The notes: generated by a model not told the origin, from the letters alone. Shown: positions 52,615 to 63,186, numbered from the stretch's first letter. The stretch: DNA of 64,000 nucleotides from Pseudidiomarina piscicola (GCF_902806985.1 NZ_CADCXY010000002.1:248001-312000), one strand, 5' to 3'. Program-made: numbers and translations.

Positions 52615-55407
52615 TTAATGAGCTTCGTCCCAGTTATCTCCCACACCTGCTTCGGCAAGCAGCGGTACATCTAAGGTTACGGCATCTTCCATGACCGCAA
52701 CTAAGGCTTTTTGTAATGCTTCGACATGGTCTTGGTGGACCTCGAAAACCAACTCATCGTGAACCTGCATCACCATCCATGCTTGCTCTGATGGCACCTC
52801 ACGGTGCATGTAGTCGGCAACTTTAATCATCGCATACTTAATAATATCGGCCGCGGTTCCTTGCATCGGAGCGTTAATTGCGGCGCGTTCTGCGGCTTTA
52901 CGGCGAGCGCCATTTTGGGCGCGAATTTCCGGTAAATGAAGACGCCGGCCGAATAAAGTTTCAACATAGCCATCACGCTTCGCTTGTTCCCGCGTGTCTT
53001 CCATATAGCGCTGAACGCCAGGGAAACGCTCAAAGTACTTGTCCATGTACTGTTGCGCTTCATGACGGGGAATATCCAACTGACGAGCTAAACCAAACGC
53101 CGACATGCCATAGATCAAACCAAAATTCACGGCCTTTGCACGCCGTCGTTGCTCACTCGTAACCTCTTCAAGAGCAACCGCAAAAACTTCCGATGCCGTC
53201 GCTTTATGAATATCACGGCCTTTAGAAAAAGCCTCTAATAGGTTCTTGTCTTGTGATAAATGCGCCATGATTCGCAGCTCTATTTGGCTATAGTCGATAG
53301 CCATAATTCGATAGCCTTCTGGCGCTGTAAATGCTTGTCGTACGCGGCGTCCTGCAGCGGTGCGAATAGGAATATTTTGTAAGTTCGGATCACTCGAGGA
53401 CAATCGTCCGGTCGCAGTCACTGCCTGATGGTACGAGGTATGAATCCGCTGCGTTCGTGGATTCACCATCTTCGGCAGCTTGTCGGTGTAGGTCGATTTG
53501 AGCTTGCTCAAACCACGATGTCGCATGATCACATCTGGCAATGGATAATCAAGAGCGAGCTCTTGCAACACCTCTTCCGCTGTTGAAGGAGCGCCCTTTG
53601 GGGTCTTTTTGCGAACCGGTAACTGAAGTTTCTCAAACAGGATCTTTTGTAACTGCTTAGGTGAGCCAAGATTAAACTCTTCACCGGCGATGGTGTAGGC
53701 TTGTTCTTCTAGTTTCGCCAGCTCAAGGGCAATTTCATTACTTTGCTTCGCCAGCAGTTGCGCATCAATGCGCACGCCGCGCTGCTCCATATCGACCAAG
53801 ATCGATACCAGTGGCAGCTCTAGCTCCGTTAACACTTTCATAAGCGACGGCACCTGGTTGACGGCAGACCACAGTTTGTCATGCAACCGCAAGGTCACGT
53901 CGGCGTCTTCTGCCGCATAAGGCGCAGCTTGTTCCAAGCCTATTTGATTAAAGGTGAGTTGTTTTGCACCCTTGCCGGCAATATCTTCAAAGGCAACTGG
54001 TCGGTGGCCAAGGTGTTGCAAGCTCAGGCTGTCCATATCATGGCGTGAACCAACGCTATTGTAGACGTAGGAGGCCAACATGGTATCGTTCTTAATACCA
54101 GCGAGACGGATGTCGTAACGGCGCAAAATATGACTATCATATTTAAGGTTTTGCCCTATTTTGCCCAGTTTGTCGTTCTCCAACAGTGGTTTCATGGCGG
54201 CAAGTACGATGTCGCGATCAAGCTGTTCTGGCGCTCCTGGGTAGTCATGCGCGACTGGCACATAAGCAGCCTCGCCGGCAACTAATGCAAAGGAAATACC
54301 GACAAGCTCCGCCTCCATATAATTCAGGCTGGTGGTTTCAGTATCAAATGCAAAGGCTTCGGCGCCTTGCAAACGTGTAACCCACTTTTGTAACTGTTTC
54401 TCGGTGGTCACCACTTCATAGTGGTCGTGCGAGATCTGCGCTGGCTCTTCTGAGGCAGCCTTTGACGCTGCCTTTGACACTTCTTGGCCTTGCTGTGTAA
54501 CGGGTCCCGATTGCAGCACGTCATCTAACCAACGACGGAATTCACACTCTTTATACAGTCGTATCAGCTCTTTACGGTCGGCCTCTTGAATAGCTAAAGC
54601 TTCTGGCTCAATACCCTCGAGGTCAACATCCAGTTTTATCGTTGCCAGCTCGCGTGATAATTTCAAAATCTGTTCGTGCTCGACCAACTTCGCTGGCATC
54701 GTTTTGGCGCCCCGAAAGCCAAGCTTGGCGATGGCTTCAGGGTCGTCATACATGGCGTCAATCGACTGCATTCCTTGTAACATCGCCAACGCGGTCTTTT
54801 CACCGACTTTGGGCAAGCCCGGAATATTGTCTGAGCTGTCTCCCATCAGCGCCAAGTAATCGATAATCTGATTTGGCTGCACACCATATTTGTCGATAAC
54901 CCCCTGCTCGTTCAACAAGGTATCGGTCATGGTATTGATCAACATGACGTGCTCGTTCACCAACTGGGCCATGTCTTTATCGCCGGTGCTTATTAAGGTG
55001 AACCGACCTTGATCACCTGCAGCCCTAGCCAAGGTGCCAATGACATCATCCGCTTCGACGTTATCAATACACAGCAGTGGCAAACCAAGGGCTTTTACAA
55101 TTGCGTGCAAAGGTGCAATTTGCGAGCGCAAGTCGTCCGGCATCGGTGGACGATTCGCTTTGTAGTCTTCATACATATCATTACGAAACGTTTTGCCCTT
55201 GGCATCGAACACCACGGCCATATGCGAAGGGTTATATTTCTTGATCAGACTACGTAGCATGTTTACTACGCCGTAAATAGCTCCCGTCGGCTCTCCAGCT
55301 GAATTGGTTAAATGCGGAGGAGCATAGAACGCCCGAAATAAATAAGAAGAACCGTCGACTAAAATGAATGGATTTTCGGGAACTTGGGGTGCGTTATTTG
55401 CTGCCAT
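52615..55407 (-). CDS. polA: DNA polymerase I
   Basis: This 930-residue repair and replication polymerase is complete. The 5'-3' exonuclease domain (about 10-295) begins ILVDGSSYLFRAFYA and has acidic clusters such as DNVEADDVIG. The 3'-5' proofreading domain (about 330-520) keeps FDTETTSLN, with YAAEDADVT for the third motif. The polymerase domain has DYSQIELRIMAHLS (motif A), RRRAKAVNFGLIYGMS (motif B) and VHDELVFEV (motif C). All three activities should be present. It is monocistronic on the minus strand, with a long upstream region holding a DnaA-box-like site. Confidence 0.98.
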   Translation of the reverse strand: MAANNAPQVPENPFILVDGSSYLFRAFYAPPHLTNSAGEPTGAIYGVVNMLRSLIKKYNPSHMAVVFDAKGKTFRNDMYEDYKANRPPMPDDLRSQIAPLHAIVKALGLPLLCIDNVEADDVIGTLARAAGDQGRFTLISTGDKDMAQLVNEHVMLINTMTDTLLNEQGVIDKYGVQPNQIIDYLALMGDSSDNIPGLPKVGEKTALAMLQGMQSIDAMYDDPEAIAKLGFRGAKTMPAKLVEHEQILKLSRELATIKLDVDLEGIEPEALAIQEADRKELIRLYKECEFRRWLDDVLQSGPVTQQGQEVSKAASKAASEEPAQISHDHYEVVTTEKQLQKWVTRLQGAEAFAFDTETTSLNYMEAELVGISFALVAGEAAYVPVAHDYPGAPEQLDRDIVLAAMKPLLENDKLGKIGQNLKYDSHILRRYDIRLAGIKNDTMLASYVYNSVGSRHDMDSLSLQHLGHRPVAFEDIAGKGAKQLTFNQIGLEQAAPYAAEDADVTLRLHDKLWSAVNQVPSLMKVLTELELPLVSILVDMEQRGVRIDAQLLAKQSNEIALELAKLEEQAYTIAGEEFNLGSPKQLQKILFEKLQLPVRKKTPKGAPSTAEEVLQELALDYPLPDVIMRHRGLSKLKSTYTDKLPKMVNPRTQRIHTSYHQAVTATGRLSSSDPNLQNIPIRTAAGRRVRQAFTAPEGYRIMAIDYSQIELRIMAHLSQDKNLLEAFSKGRDIHKATASEVFAVALEEVTSEQRRRAKAVNFGLIYGMSAFGLARQLDIPRHEAQQYMDKYFERFPGVQRYMEDTREQAKRDGYVETLFGRRLHLPEIRAQNGARRKAAERAAINAPMQGTAADIIKYAMIKVADYMHREVPSEQAWMVMQVHDELVFEVHQDHVEALQKALVAVMEDAVTLDVPLLAEAGVGDNWDEAH

Positions 55408-55946
55408 AATTGAAGTGATGCCGTGCGTCTGAATGATGCGCTAAGCATGCCACAGGGCGTAAGATCACGCCAGCTTCGAAGTACATAGGAAATGTGCACA
55501 CACTGTGGATAAGTCTGTTAACAACAGCTTCGCCTGCCACGTAAAAGGTCGAAAACCTTGTAGCAAAGACATATTAAATGGTTGATTTACAAGGAATTTT
55601 ACTTCTTAGGATTCCCTGACAGCTCTTTTCTTTTATTTTGTGTCAGTTGTGGAAACTGATCTGCGTCAATGATCTTAATTTGACTCTTTGCACTATAAAA
55701 AGTAACGCCAAACTAAAACAGATCGAGACTTGATTCGGTCAAAATTTCAACCGAGGAAATAGACTACCACAATGTAAGCCGATTACTAGTACGCGGTGAT
55801 TTTTTTTTAGAACGTTTTTTAGCCTGGTGCACGTTGCATTAGACGAATTCGGAATCAAAAAAATATCTTGATGTCTGCTATGATGATCGTCATATTAGCA
55901 TCTGCATATAAAATAGACACTTGATAACCAAGGTAGTGAGCCTTTT
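55408..55946. other. 539-base non-coding region between polA and a small gene
   Basis: No gene is seen in this divergent gap. It holds the polA promoter region, a perfect DnaA-box sequence (55504-55512) and several short dyads. These are AAGGTCGAAAACCTT (about 55545-55559), CTGACA...TGTCAG (about 55616-55646) and TCAGTT-GTGGA-AACTGA (about 55641-55658). A TATAAAAT segment lies about 35 bases before the small gene. A run of nine T occurs near 55800. Its length and AT-richness are unusual compared with its compact surroundings. Confidence 0.5.
55504..55512 (-). promoter_or_regulatory. Perfect DnaA box (TTATCCACA) upstream of polA
   Basis: TGTGGATAA on the plus strand is the reverse of TTATCCACA, the strong DnaA box. 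It lies 97 bases upstream of the polA ATG. A single box in a replication-gene promoter could link polA expression to DnaA. No cluster of boxes is present, so this is not an origin. One such 9-mer is not rare by chance in a genome, so the functional claim is weak. Confidence 0.35.
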
Positions 55947-56216
55947 ATGGAACCAGTCCAGAGTTCATTCGCAGCCGGTAGCACTTCGCAAGAGCGGAGA
56001 CAGCAAGCCTTTGATGCAAGGCAATGGTGGGAGCGCCTGTCGATGGATCAGAAGTTTGCTGTTTACCAGCTCAGCAAATTTGGCTTTGAACTTGCGTTTA
56101 TCCGTAATCAAGGTGAGTTGGGGCCGTTGGCCGTGGTTCGACGCCAACGCGAGTACGCTACCGTCAATCATGCTGGTGAGGTGGATTTAAACCCGACGAT
56201 TACGATTCGTGATTGA
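55947..56216 (+). CDS. Small uncharacterised soluble protein
   Basis: This 89-residue protein begins MEPVQSSFAAGSTSQERRQQ. It has a compact core with RQWWERLSMDQKFAVYQLSKFGFELAFIRN and ends in short hydrophobic and polar strands (GPLAVVRRQREYATVNHAGEVDLNPTITIRD). The helical, Trp/Phe-rich core and good codon structure suggest a real folded protein. I do not recognise the family. GTGAG precedes the ATG. It converges on aroE with a 13-base gap. The overlapping frame at 55921-56190 is a shadow. Confidence 0.75.
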   Translation: MEPVQSSFAAGSTSQERRQQAFDARQWWERLSMDQKFAVYQLSKFGFELAFIRNQGELGPLAVVRRQREYATVNHAGEVDLNPTITIRD

Positions 56217-56229
56217 TGAGCACCTGCAA

Positions 56230-57051
56230 CTATCGCAAAGCGGTCAACACTGAAGCGGTATCGGGCATTTGACCTGGGTGCCAAAGCGCATACGACACAG
56301 CCGCCTGTTCGACCAACATACCTAAGCCGTCAGAAACTTGCTGCGCGCCTGCTGTTGTTGCTTGCTTCAAGAACGGAGTCAGCTGGGTACCATACATCAT
56401 GTCATAAACTAACTTAGCACCGGCAAACCACGACGGATGAATAGCGAGTTTGCCCCCCAGTAATGACGCCGACGTGGCATTTATCAGCAGCCAGTCGGAG
56501 CCTCCCATCAACGCTTCTGGTGGCGCTTGCAGGCTGGCGAAATCAAGCAGTTTCAGTTCATCGAACACCTCAATCAAGGGTTCAACGCGCGCCCGGCTGC
56601 GATTGGCAATGACCACCTCAGCACCGAGAGCTTGTAACGGCTCAATAACACTACGAGCAGCACCGCCCGCCCCAATGATAAGAACCTTAGTTGTCGCAAG
56701 CTCAGCCGCTAGTAGTCGCTGCAAATCGCGGCATAAACCAAGCCCATCGGTGGTGTCACCGACAAGTTGTCCATGACCTAATGGCACAAGTGTATTTACG
56801 GACCCTGCGCGTTGTGCGCGTGGCGTTAAATGCGTCACCAAGTCCATGGCCGCGACCTTGAACGGAATCGTCACATTTGCACCTTGCCCACCGCAACGAA
56901 AAAAGTCTGCCACCGCCGAGGGAAATGTAGCAACGGTTGCTAAACGACGATCATAATTCAGCTGACCGCCAAACTGCGCCGCGAAAAGCTGATGAATCTG
57001 CGGCGAAAGACTATGTGCAATCGGGTTTCCAAACACCGTAAATTGAGTCAT
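56230..57051 (-). CDS. aroE: Shikimate dehydrogenase (NADP)
   Basis: This 273-residue enzyme reduces 3-dehydroshikimate to shikimate with NADPH. The N-terminal substrate domain has NPIAHSLSPQIHQLFA. NVTIPFK carries the catalytic Lys, and DTTDGLG the Asp. The NADP domain has GAGGAARSV and the basic ANRSRAR loop. All key residues are present. It is the last gene in the block that starts with the LysM protein, 57 bases after hemF. Confidence 0.95.
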   Translation of the reverse strand: MTQFTVFGNPIAHSLSPQIHQLFAAQFGGQLNYDRRLATVATFPSAVADFFRCGGQGANVTIPFKVAAMDLVTHLTPRAQRAGSVNTLVPLGHGQLVGDTTDGLGLCRDLQRLLAAELATTKVLIIGAGGAARSVIEPLQALGAEVVIANRSRARVEPLIEVFDELKLLDFASLQAPPEALMGGSDWLLINATSASLLGGKLAIHPSWFAGAKLVYDMMYGTQLTPFLKQATTAGAQQVSDGLGMLVEQAAVSYALWHPGQMPDTASVLTALR

Positions 57052-57108
57052 GTTACCTGTTCTTAAGTCGAGTCAGTGGAATGCGTGAGCTTCATTCGGC
57101 TGCGCCCG

Positions 57109-58026
57109 TTAGAGCTCCGTAAGCCAGTCGCGCGGACGTAAATAGTCGCTGTAGAGTCTTTCTTCGGCCGAGTCAGGTTGCGGCTGATAGCCGTACTCCC
57201 ATCGCGCCAGCGGCGGCATTGACATCAAAATAGACTCGGTACGCCCGCCAGTTTGTAAGCCAAACAAGGTTCCGCGGTCCCAAACGAGATTGAACTCTAC
57301 GTAACGGCCCCGTCGATACAGCTGAAAATCGCGCTCGCGCGCACCATAAGAGTGGTTTTTCCGACGCTCAATAATAGGTAGATAGGCGTCCAGATAGGCA
57401 TCACCGACCGCGCGCATAATGGCAAAACACTGCTCAAAATCACGGTCATTGAGGTCATCAAAGAACAGCCCGCCAACGCCACGGGTTTCGCCTCGGTGTT
57501 TCAACCAAAAGTAGTCATCACACCAAGCTTTAAACTTCGGGTAAAGCTCTTTGCCAAAGGGGTCTAGGGCTGCTTTTGCCGTTTCATGCCAGTGCTTGAT
57601 ATCTTCATCAAACGGATAAAATGGCGTCAGGTCAAACCCTCCGCCAAACCACCATACAGGGTCATACCCAGCTTTCTCAGCGATAAAAAACCTGACATTG
57701 GCATGACTCGTAGGGACATAGGGGTTGTGCGGGTGCATCACTAACGATACCCCACAAGCATTAAAGTCGCGCCCCTCGAGCTCGGGTCGGTGCGCTGTTG
57801 CTGAAGCGGGCATCCGTTCGCCGTGGACATGGGAAAAACCAACCCCACCTTGCTCGAATACGCCACCACTTTTCAGTACTCGTGAACGGCCGCCGCCTCC
57901 ACCTTCGCGCTGCCATTGCTCTTGTGCGAAGGTGGCACCGCCATCGGCCGCTTCTAGGGCCTGGCAAATTTGGTCCTGAAGATTTTGTAGGTAGTCAATA
58001 ACTTGGTTTAATGCTGGATGACTCAT
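57109..58026 (-). CDS. hemF: Oxygen-dependent coproporphyrinogen III oxidase
   Basis: This 305-residue enzyme makes protoporphyrinogen IX using oxygen in heme synthesis. [45 protein letters not shown] and [15 protein letters not shown] are signature motifs, with [32 protein letters not shown] at the end. The length is standard. The ATG follows the tsaC stop after one base. Its presence fits an aerobic organism. Confidence 0.97.
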   Translation of the reverse strand: MSHPALNQVIDYLQNLQDQICQALEAADGGATFAQEQWQREGGGGGRSRVLKSGGVFEQGGVGFSHVHGERMPASATAHRPELEGRDFNACGVSLVMHPHNPYVPTSHANVRFFIAEKAGYDPVWWFGGGFDLTPFYPFDEDIKHWHETAKAALDPFGKELYPKFKAWCDDYFWLKHRGETRGVGGLFFDDLNDRDFEQCFAIMRAVGDAYLDAYLPIIERRKNHSYGARERDFQLYRRGRYVEFNLVWDRGTLFGLQTGGRTESILMSMPPLARWEYGYQPQPDSAEERLYSDYLRPRDWLTEL

Positions 58027-58027
58027 T

Positions 58028-58579
58028 TTAAGCTCGTAACGTTGCTTGGGTCAGAGGGTCAATAATTTTCGTAGGTCGCGTTGCCGCACCAACATCGGCG
58101 TCCATCACCCAGCCGATGTTATCTGCAAACGCAGCACGAACCTCGGCGGCGCTACACAACGATGGCTCGCCGCTCAAGTTGGCACTGGTGGAAACAATCG
58201 CACTGCCTAAGGCTTTGCATAGCTGCCGCGTTGGCTCGTGCGCTGTCACTCGAACCGCAATTTGGGAACGGCCTCCGGTCAACCATGCTGGGGTATGCTC
58301 AGCTGCGGGTAGCACTAGGGTTACTGGTCCTGGCCATTGCGAAAAAACTGCAAAGCGTTTGTCTTGGGGGATTTTTAAGTCGGCAACATAACTAACGAGT
58401 TGACTATAATCGGCAGCCACAAGTATCAACCCCTTGCTGAGCGGGCGCTGCTTTAACTCAAGCAGCTTCATAACGGCCTTTTCATTACGTGGGTCGCAAC
58501 CCAAACCGAACACGGCCTCAGTTGGATAAGCCAAGAGTTCACCTTGCGCAAAGGCTTCTTTTGCTGCCTGCCAATTCAT
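58028..58579 (-). CDS. tsaC: L-threonylcarbamoyladenylate synthase TsaC
   Basis: This 183-residue YrdC-fold protein makes threonylcarbamoyl-AMP for the t6A37 modification of ANN-decoding tRNAs. [38 protein letters not shown] and [11 protein letters not shown] match the short TsaC/RimN type, without the Sua5 extension. It lies between the zinc-finger gene and hemF, in the usual gammaproteobacterial order. Confidence 0.95.
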   Translation of the reverse strand: MNWQAAKEAFAQGELLAYPTEAVFGLGCDPRNEKAVMKLLELKQRPLSKGLILVAADYSQLVSYVADLKIPQDKRFAVFSQWPGPVTLVLPAAEHTPAWLTGGRSQIAVRVTAHEPTRQLCKALGSAIVSTSANLSGEPSLCSAAEVRAAFADNIGWVMDADVGAATRPTKIIDPLTQATLRA

Positions 58580-58597
58580 GTGGATTTCCTCAGGGTA

Positions 58598-58993
58598 CTA
58601 GCGTATTTCTGTTTTATAATCACAGCCCTCACGTCCACAAATTAGACGTTCGCCTGCGGTGGTTTTTTTGCGCAATAATAGCGCATAGGCACACTTGGGA
58701 CACGTGTCTGCTACTGGTGGTAACGGTACGGAGAACTTACATGTGGGGTAGTGATCACACGCGTAAAAAGACTTTCCGTAACGGCTGGTCTTTTGTACTA
58801 ACTTGCCGGACTGGCATTCAGGGCAGCTAACATCTGTGTCGGGATCAAAGTCAGCCGACGTCATATAGTCGCATTTCGGGTAATCGCTACAACCCACAAA
58901 AAGGCCGTAGCGGCCTTTTTTCAGTTGCAGTTCTTGTTGGCACCGGGGGCATGGTACGCCCAGCGACTGAGGCTCGAGAAAGTTTTCGCTCAT
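58598..58993 (-). CDS. Topoisomerase-type C4 zinc finger protein (YrdD-like)
   Basis: This 131-residue protein has three zinc-binding modules of the topoisomerase I C-terminal type. They are CPRCQ...GCSDYPKC (about 15-40), CPECQ...ACDHYPTC (about 57-82) and CPKCA...CGREGC (about 97-125). It lacks a topoisomerase catalytic domain and probably binds single-stranded nucleic acid. The smg stop and its ATG are adjacent (0 bases). It corresponds to E. coli yrdD. Confidence 0.92.
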   Translation of the reverse strand: MSENFLEPQSLGVPCPRCQQELQLKKGRYGLFVGCSDYPKCDYMTSADFDPDTDVSCPECQSGKLVQKTSRYGKSFYACDHYPTCKFSVPLPPVADTCPKCAYALLLRKKTTAGERLICGREGCDYKTEIR

Positions 58994-59464
58994 TTAGTGC
59001 AGCAAACCTTCCGCTTCTTCGAACAGCAGCCCTTCCATTTGATCGTAGGCTTCTTCGCAGCCGGGCACGTTGAATAGCACCATCAGTACGACCCACTTTA
59101 GATCATCGAGGGTGACCTCTGCCATATCCAGTTCCATGACGCGATCTAACACCATTTCTCGTGTCGTTCCGTCAAGCACTCCTAAATTTTCTAGATAGAT
59201 CAAAAAGCCGCGACTAGCACAGTCGATGCGCGCCGTTTCTTCGGCGGTAAAGACCCGAGTCGTGTGACCTTCAGAACGGTTTAGATAAGGCTTTTGGCTG
59301 TCTTGTAAATCGGCCAAACGCTCCAACCATGCCAACGCTTTATGGATCTCTTGCTGACGGAAGCCCGCCCGCGTGAGTTCATCCGTAAGCTCATCATGGT
59401 TTACTTCGACCTCTACGTCCGAATGAATGAAGTTTTCGAACAAGTACATGAGGATATCAAACAT
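58994..59464 (-). CDS. smg: Smg/DUF494 family protein
   Basis: This 156-residue protein starts [30 protein letters not shown], as in E. coli Smg. [27 protein letters not shown] and [14 protein letters not shown] are conserved. Its function is poorly known, but the smg-dprA link is strongly conserved. It lies 2 bases after dprA. Confidence 0.96.
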   Translation of the reverse strand: MFDILMYLFENFIHSDVEVEVNHDELTDELTRAGFRQQEIHKALAWLERLADLQDSQKPYLNRSEGHTTRVFTAEETARIDCASRGFLIYLENLGVLDGTTREMVLDRVMELDMAEVTLDDLKWVVLMVLFNVPGCEEAYDQMEGLLFEEAEGLLH

Positions 59465-59466
59465 CT

Positions 59467-60498
59467 TTAGCGCCTCCCCACTTTTATATAACCACCGGCG
59501 ACTGAAGCCACTCGCCCTTCTAGTTCTAATAACACCAACTGCTCACAAACCACAGCGACCGGTAGTCCGCTGCGCGCTACGATAGTGTCGATCGATGTAG
59601 CCTCATTTCCCACATTAGCCAACAATGCAGGGTTTGCCAAGCTTGGCGCGGATTTATTTTCCGCATCCAGACTACAGATGGGGCTTGGTCGGTCTAAATT
59701 CAACTCATTAAAAATATCATCGACGCTGGTGACCAACGCGGCGCCCTGCTGGAGTAGTCGTAGGTTACCGCTCATGCCGTTGTCCCAGATCGAGCCAGGT
59801 ACCGCCATTAAGCTCTTGTTCTGCTCTAAAGCTAACCTAGCGGTCGACATGGTGCCACTTTTGAGTTGTGCTTCGACCACCAACACCCCGCGAGCCAGTC
59901 CGCTTAAGATACGATTGCGTCGCGGAAAGTGATCAGGGCGCGCTGCTGTTCCTGGGCTAAACTCAGAGACTAACGCCCCACACTGTTCGATCTGTTGCTG
60001 CAATTGCCGATGGCGTTGCGGGTATACTAGGTCGGGACCGGTGCCTAACACGGCTAACGTCGGCCCCACGCTAAGCGCTGCTTCATGAGCTGCACGATCA
60101 ATACCTTGTGCTAAGCCACTGCTCACTAACAGGCCACTTTTGGTTAAGTGCTCAGCCAAGTAACGTGCGGTATTTTGCCCCGGCGGGCTGGCCTTGCGAC
60201 TTCCTACAATGGCAATTTGGGGCGCCTGCAAGAGTTGCCAGTCGCCGGCCACATATAGCACTAGGGGCGGTTGGGGTATCAAGCGTAAAGGTTCAGGGTA
60301 GTCTTGCTCGAACCAGTGAATAACCCGGCGCCGCCCGCCCTTGAGCCACTTCTCAAGAGCCGTTATATCTTTCGCGGTTGGTGTCGCCTGCGCCAGCAAG
60401 TGGTGAGCTTGGGCCAAATGGCTGAATTGACGAACTTTACGTCGCGCATGACCGACTAAACGCGTCAGCGCTAAAATATCTGAAAGTGAAGTTTGCAT
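59467..60498 (-). CDS. dprA: DNA processing protein DprA
   Basis: This 343-residue single-stranded DNA-binding protein loads RecA on incoming DNA during natural transformation. The Rossmann-like core has [50 protein letters not shown] and [17 protein letters not shown]-terminal winged-helix domain (about 285-343) is present. The sequence is intact. No other competence gene lies in the window. Confidence 0.95.
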   Translation of the reverse strand: MQTSLSDILALTRLVGHARRKVRQFSHLAQAHHLLAQATPTAKDITALEKWLKGGRRRVIHWFEQDYPEPLRLIPQPPLVLYVAGDWQLLQAPQIAIVGSRKASPPGQNTARYLAEHLTKSGLLVSSGLAQGIDRAAHEAALSVGPTLAVLGTGPDLVYPQRHRQLQQQIEQCGALVSEFSPGTAARPDHFPRRNRILSGLARGVLVVEAQLKSGTMSTARLALEQNKSLMAVPGSIWDNGMSGNLRLLQQGAALVTSVDDIFNELNLDRPSPICSLDAENKSAPSLANPALLANVGNEATSIDTIVARSGLPVAVVCEQLVLLELEGRVASVAGGYIKVGRR

Positions 60499-60528
60499 TG
60501 CACATCCTTGTGCTTCGAATAAGGTTAG

Positions 60529-61641
60529 TTACTGATCTGAAATAAGTTTCTTAGGTATAAAATAGGCGCCAACTTCAAACCATTCATGGGACTCCACGAC
60601 TATCGCCATACTCATTTCAGGGAAGGTTTTTATCACGAGCAGTTCCGCTGTTGCGCGCGCCGGAAGACGCTGCGTTTGGCGCCAGTCACGCGATAAATTG
60701 TCATAAGGCTTATAAGGGTTTGCGGCCTCCGGAACTCGCTTCTCGGTAAATACATCAACCCCAGGTCGCAACGCTTGGAACATTTGCCCCACGGTAACCC
60801 CCTGGCTACTGCCTTTATCCAGCACCACAATGTTGTATTTACCTTGTTTTTCTTGTGCATCCAAGGTGCCTACCACGTAGCCATCGACGTCAGCTCCCGA
60901 GGTGGCGCGGATAATTTCCGGCAACTCAGTTGGCTGTGGAGGTAACACCACATCACCGCGACGAATTTCACGTTGGGGTTTAATTAATTCACCCTCAATC
61001 GTGTTGGTGTGCTGATAAGTGACGCGTACGCCAGAAACATCGCGCAGCAAGGCGTAAGGGCCCATTTGCTCGACCGGTGTAAAGACGCGGTACTTTTCGT
61101 TCAACTCAACCGCGCCATCGATGTACACCGGCGCCATGCCATTGAGGCGTGGCGCACCGCGGTTGTCACCCAGAATGCGTGGCATTGCTGCTAATTCTTC
61201 TGCCGTCGCAATATGGTGCGCGCTAATAAACGGCGAAAGAGCGTCGCGGTCGAAGGTTGGTATCGGGTTTCCTTTCGATTCGAGCAGCCCCTCGGGCGAT
61301 AGCGTTTTCACTTGCTTGCGACTAAGCTGCGGCCGACCATTGACCCAGGATAGGTAAAGACGATCACCGGGATAAATTAAATGTGGGTTTGCGATATCAT
61401 CATTGAGCCGCCACAATTCCGGCCAATGCCAAGGATCATTGAGATAAAGTTCAGAAATATCCCAAAGCGTATCGCCTTTCTTTACCACATATTCGCGCGG
61501 TGCGTCTTCACGTAAACGAATCACATCGCCGCTCGTCGCTGTTGTTGCCGACGTCTCATTTTGTTGGGTTGCGAACGCCGTTGCTGAAGGTAATAGCAAA
61601 AAGCCGATGACCGCAATCGCTTGGAATTGCCAGGTAGCCAT
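60529..61641 (-). CDS. Exported LysM-domain peptidoglycan-binding protein
   Basis: This 370-residue protein has a signal peptide (QFQAIAVIGFLLLPSATAFA). It carries one LysM domain (about 50-100) with YVVKKGDTLWDISELYLNDPWHWPELW and NPHLIYPGDRLYLSWV. The remaining 260 residues have no named domain but match the conserved LysM protein found before dprA in gammaproteobacteria. I chose the ATG at 61641 because GGAG precedes it by six bases. A Met at 61653 is less likely. It heads the operon toward aroE and is divergent from def. Confidence 0.9.
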   Translation of the reverse strand: MATWQFQAIAVIGFLLLPSATAFATQQNETSATTATSGDVIRLREDAPREYVVKKGDTLWDISELYLNDPWHWPELWRLNDDIANPHLIYPGDRLYLSWVNGRPQLSRKQVKTLSPEGLLESKGNPIPTFDRDALSPFISAHHIATAEELAAMPRILGDNRGAPRLNGMAPVYIDGAVELNEKYRVFTPVEQMGPYALLRDVSGVRVTYQHTNTIEGELIKPQREIRRGDVVLPPQPTELPEIIRATSGADVDGYVVGTLDAQEKQGKYNIVVLDKGSSQGVTVGQMFQALRPGVDVFTEKRVPEAANPYKPYDNLSRDWRQTQRLPARATAELLVIKTFPEMSMAIVVESHEWFEVGAYFIPKKLISDQ

Positions 61642-61722
61642 GTTGAGCTCCATTGTAAACTCGTGTTTTCATCCCCAAATTACGTTAAAATTAACCAAGA
61701 TGAAACTAACGAATGATGAGTT

Positions 61723-62229
61723 ATGACTAATTTAACGATTTTAAAGTATCCAGACGAACGCTTACGCACCGTCGCAGAACCTATTACAAGTGTAGATGAT
61801 AGTTTGCGTGAAACCATCGACACCATGTTCGAAACTATGTACGACTCTAATGGTGTAGGCCTTGCAGCCACACAAGTCAATGTCCATAAACGACTTTTCA
61901 TCGCTGATTGTAGTGAAGATCAGAGCGAACCGTTAGTTTTTATTAATCCTGAGATTACAAAAAAAGACGGATTGTTCGCAAATGATGAGGGTTGTTTATC
62001 GTTTCCTGGTGTTTACGCCAAAGTCGAGCGCGCGGAAACTATCACGGTCACGGCCCTGAACCGCAACGGCGAGTCATTTACCATGGATGCCGAAGGGCTA
62101 CTGGCGATTTGTATTCAACACGAGATTGATCATCTAAATGGCAAACTTTTTGTCGATTACCTATCGCCTCTGAAGCGTAATCGGATACGCAAAAAGCTTG
62201 AAAAAGAAGCTCGCTTAGGTGCGAATTAA
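61723..62229 (+). CDS. def: Peptide deformylase
   Basis: This 168-residue metalloenzyme removes the formyl group from nascent peptides. Motif 1 is GVGLAATQV, motif 2 is EGCLSFPG (Cys ligand) and motif 3 is QHEIDH (two His ligands and catalytic Glu). It is type I and complete. It begins the def-fmt-rsmB operon, and fmt starts 3 bases after its stop. Confidence 0.97.
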   Translation: MTNLTILKYPDERLRTVAEPITSVDDSLRETIDTMFETMYDSNGVGLAATQVNVHKRLFIADCSEDQSEPLVFINPEITKKDGLFANDEGCLSFPGVYAKVERAETITVTALNRNGESFTMDAEGLLAICIQHEIDHLNGKLFVDYLSPLKRNRIRKKLEKEARLGAN

Positions 62230-62232
62230 TTC

Positions 62233-63186
62233 ATGCGCATTGTCTTTGCAGGTACACCAGACTTCGCCGCGGGCCATTTAGCTGCGCTGTTAGCCGATGG
62301 CTCTCATGAGGTGGTGGCAGTCTATACCCAACCTGATCGGCCTGCCGGGCGTGGTAAAAAGTTACAAGCGAGCGCAGTGAAGCAGCTTGCCTTGCAGCAC
62401 GGGCTTCCCGTTGAACAACCCATGTCACTCAAAGATGCCGACGCACAAGCGCAACTGGCAAGTTACCACGCAGATGTCATGGTGGTGGTCGCCTATGGCT
62501 TAATTCTTCCGGCTGCAGTGTTGCGCATACCACAATTTGGCTGTGTCAACGTGCACGGCTCGTTGCTACCAAGATGGCGCGGTGCCGCCCCCATCCAACG
62601 AAGTATATGGGCCGGTGATAGCGCAGCAGGCGTTGCCATTATGCAAATGGAGGCGGGGTTAGACACGGGTCCGGTGTTGCTTAGTCGTGAGTTGCCTATT
62701 GCCGCCGATGATACCTCGGCGTCCTTGTATGCAAAGCTCGCCGAACTCGGCCCGCAAGCGCTCTTGCAAACCCTTGCCGATTTGCCGAAGTTCCTTAGCG
62801 CCGCGAAGCCCCAAGATGAAGCTCTGGTGACCTATGCCCAGAAACTATCGAAGGCCGAAGCCGAACTTGACTGGCAACAGCCGGCGACAGTGCTGGAGCG
62901 CTGGGTAAGAGCATTCAACCCTTGGCCGATGGCGTGGCTTGCGACCGCAAAAGGGGTCGTTAAAGTTTGGCGCGCGGAAACGCTAGCCAGCGACGCCTCC
63001 GAAGCCCCAGGCACTGTGCTTGCGGCTGACAAGCACGGTATTGTCATACAGACCGCTGATCAAGCATTGGTCATCACCGAGCTTCAGCCGCCGGGCAAAA
63101 AAGCTATGTCCGCAAGCGAGTTTCTCAATGGCCGCAGCGATTGGTTCAGCCTAGGCACCGTGCTACAAGGAACCACTGATGAGTAA
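62233..63186 (+). CDS. fmt: Methionyl-tRNA formyltransferase
   Basis: This 317-residue enzyme formylates initiator Met-tRNA with 10-formyl-THF. [20 protein letters not shown], the [20 protein letters not shown] catalytic loop and [11 protein letters not shown] are signature segments. The C-terminal tRNA-binding domain (about 205-310) has KAEAELDW and [12 protein letters not shown]. Its end overlaps the rsmB start by 8 bases. Confidence 0.97.
   Translation: MRIVFAGTPDFAAGHLAALLADGSHEVVAVYTQPDRPAGRGKKLQASAVKQLALQHGLPVEQPMSLKDADAQAQLASYHADVMVVVAYGLILPAAVLRIPQFGCVNVHGSLLPRWRGAAPIQRSIWAGDSAAGVAIMQMEAGLDTGPVLLSRELPIAADDTSASLYAKLAELGPQALLQTLADLPKFLSAAKPQDEALVTYAQKLSKAEAELDWQQPATVLERWVRAFNPWPMAWLATAKGVVKVWRAETLASDASEAPGTVLAADKHGIVIQTADQALVITELQPPGKKAMSASEFLNGRSDWFSLGTVLQGTTDE

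Noticed and set aside
55408-55946. Replication origin because of the DnaA box and AT-rich DNA
   Set aside because: Only one perfect box is seen and no dnaA, dnaN, gyrB or mnmG gene is near.
55921-56190. Alternative 89-residue frame overlapping the small gene
   Set aside because: It is in another frame of the same DNA, has poorer composition and no ribosome-binding site. The frame at 55947 has a better core and site.
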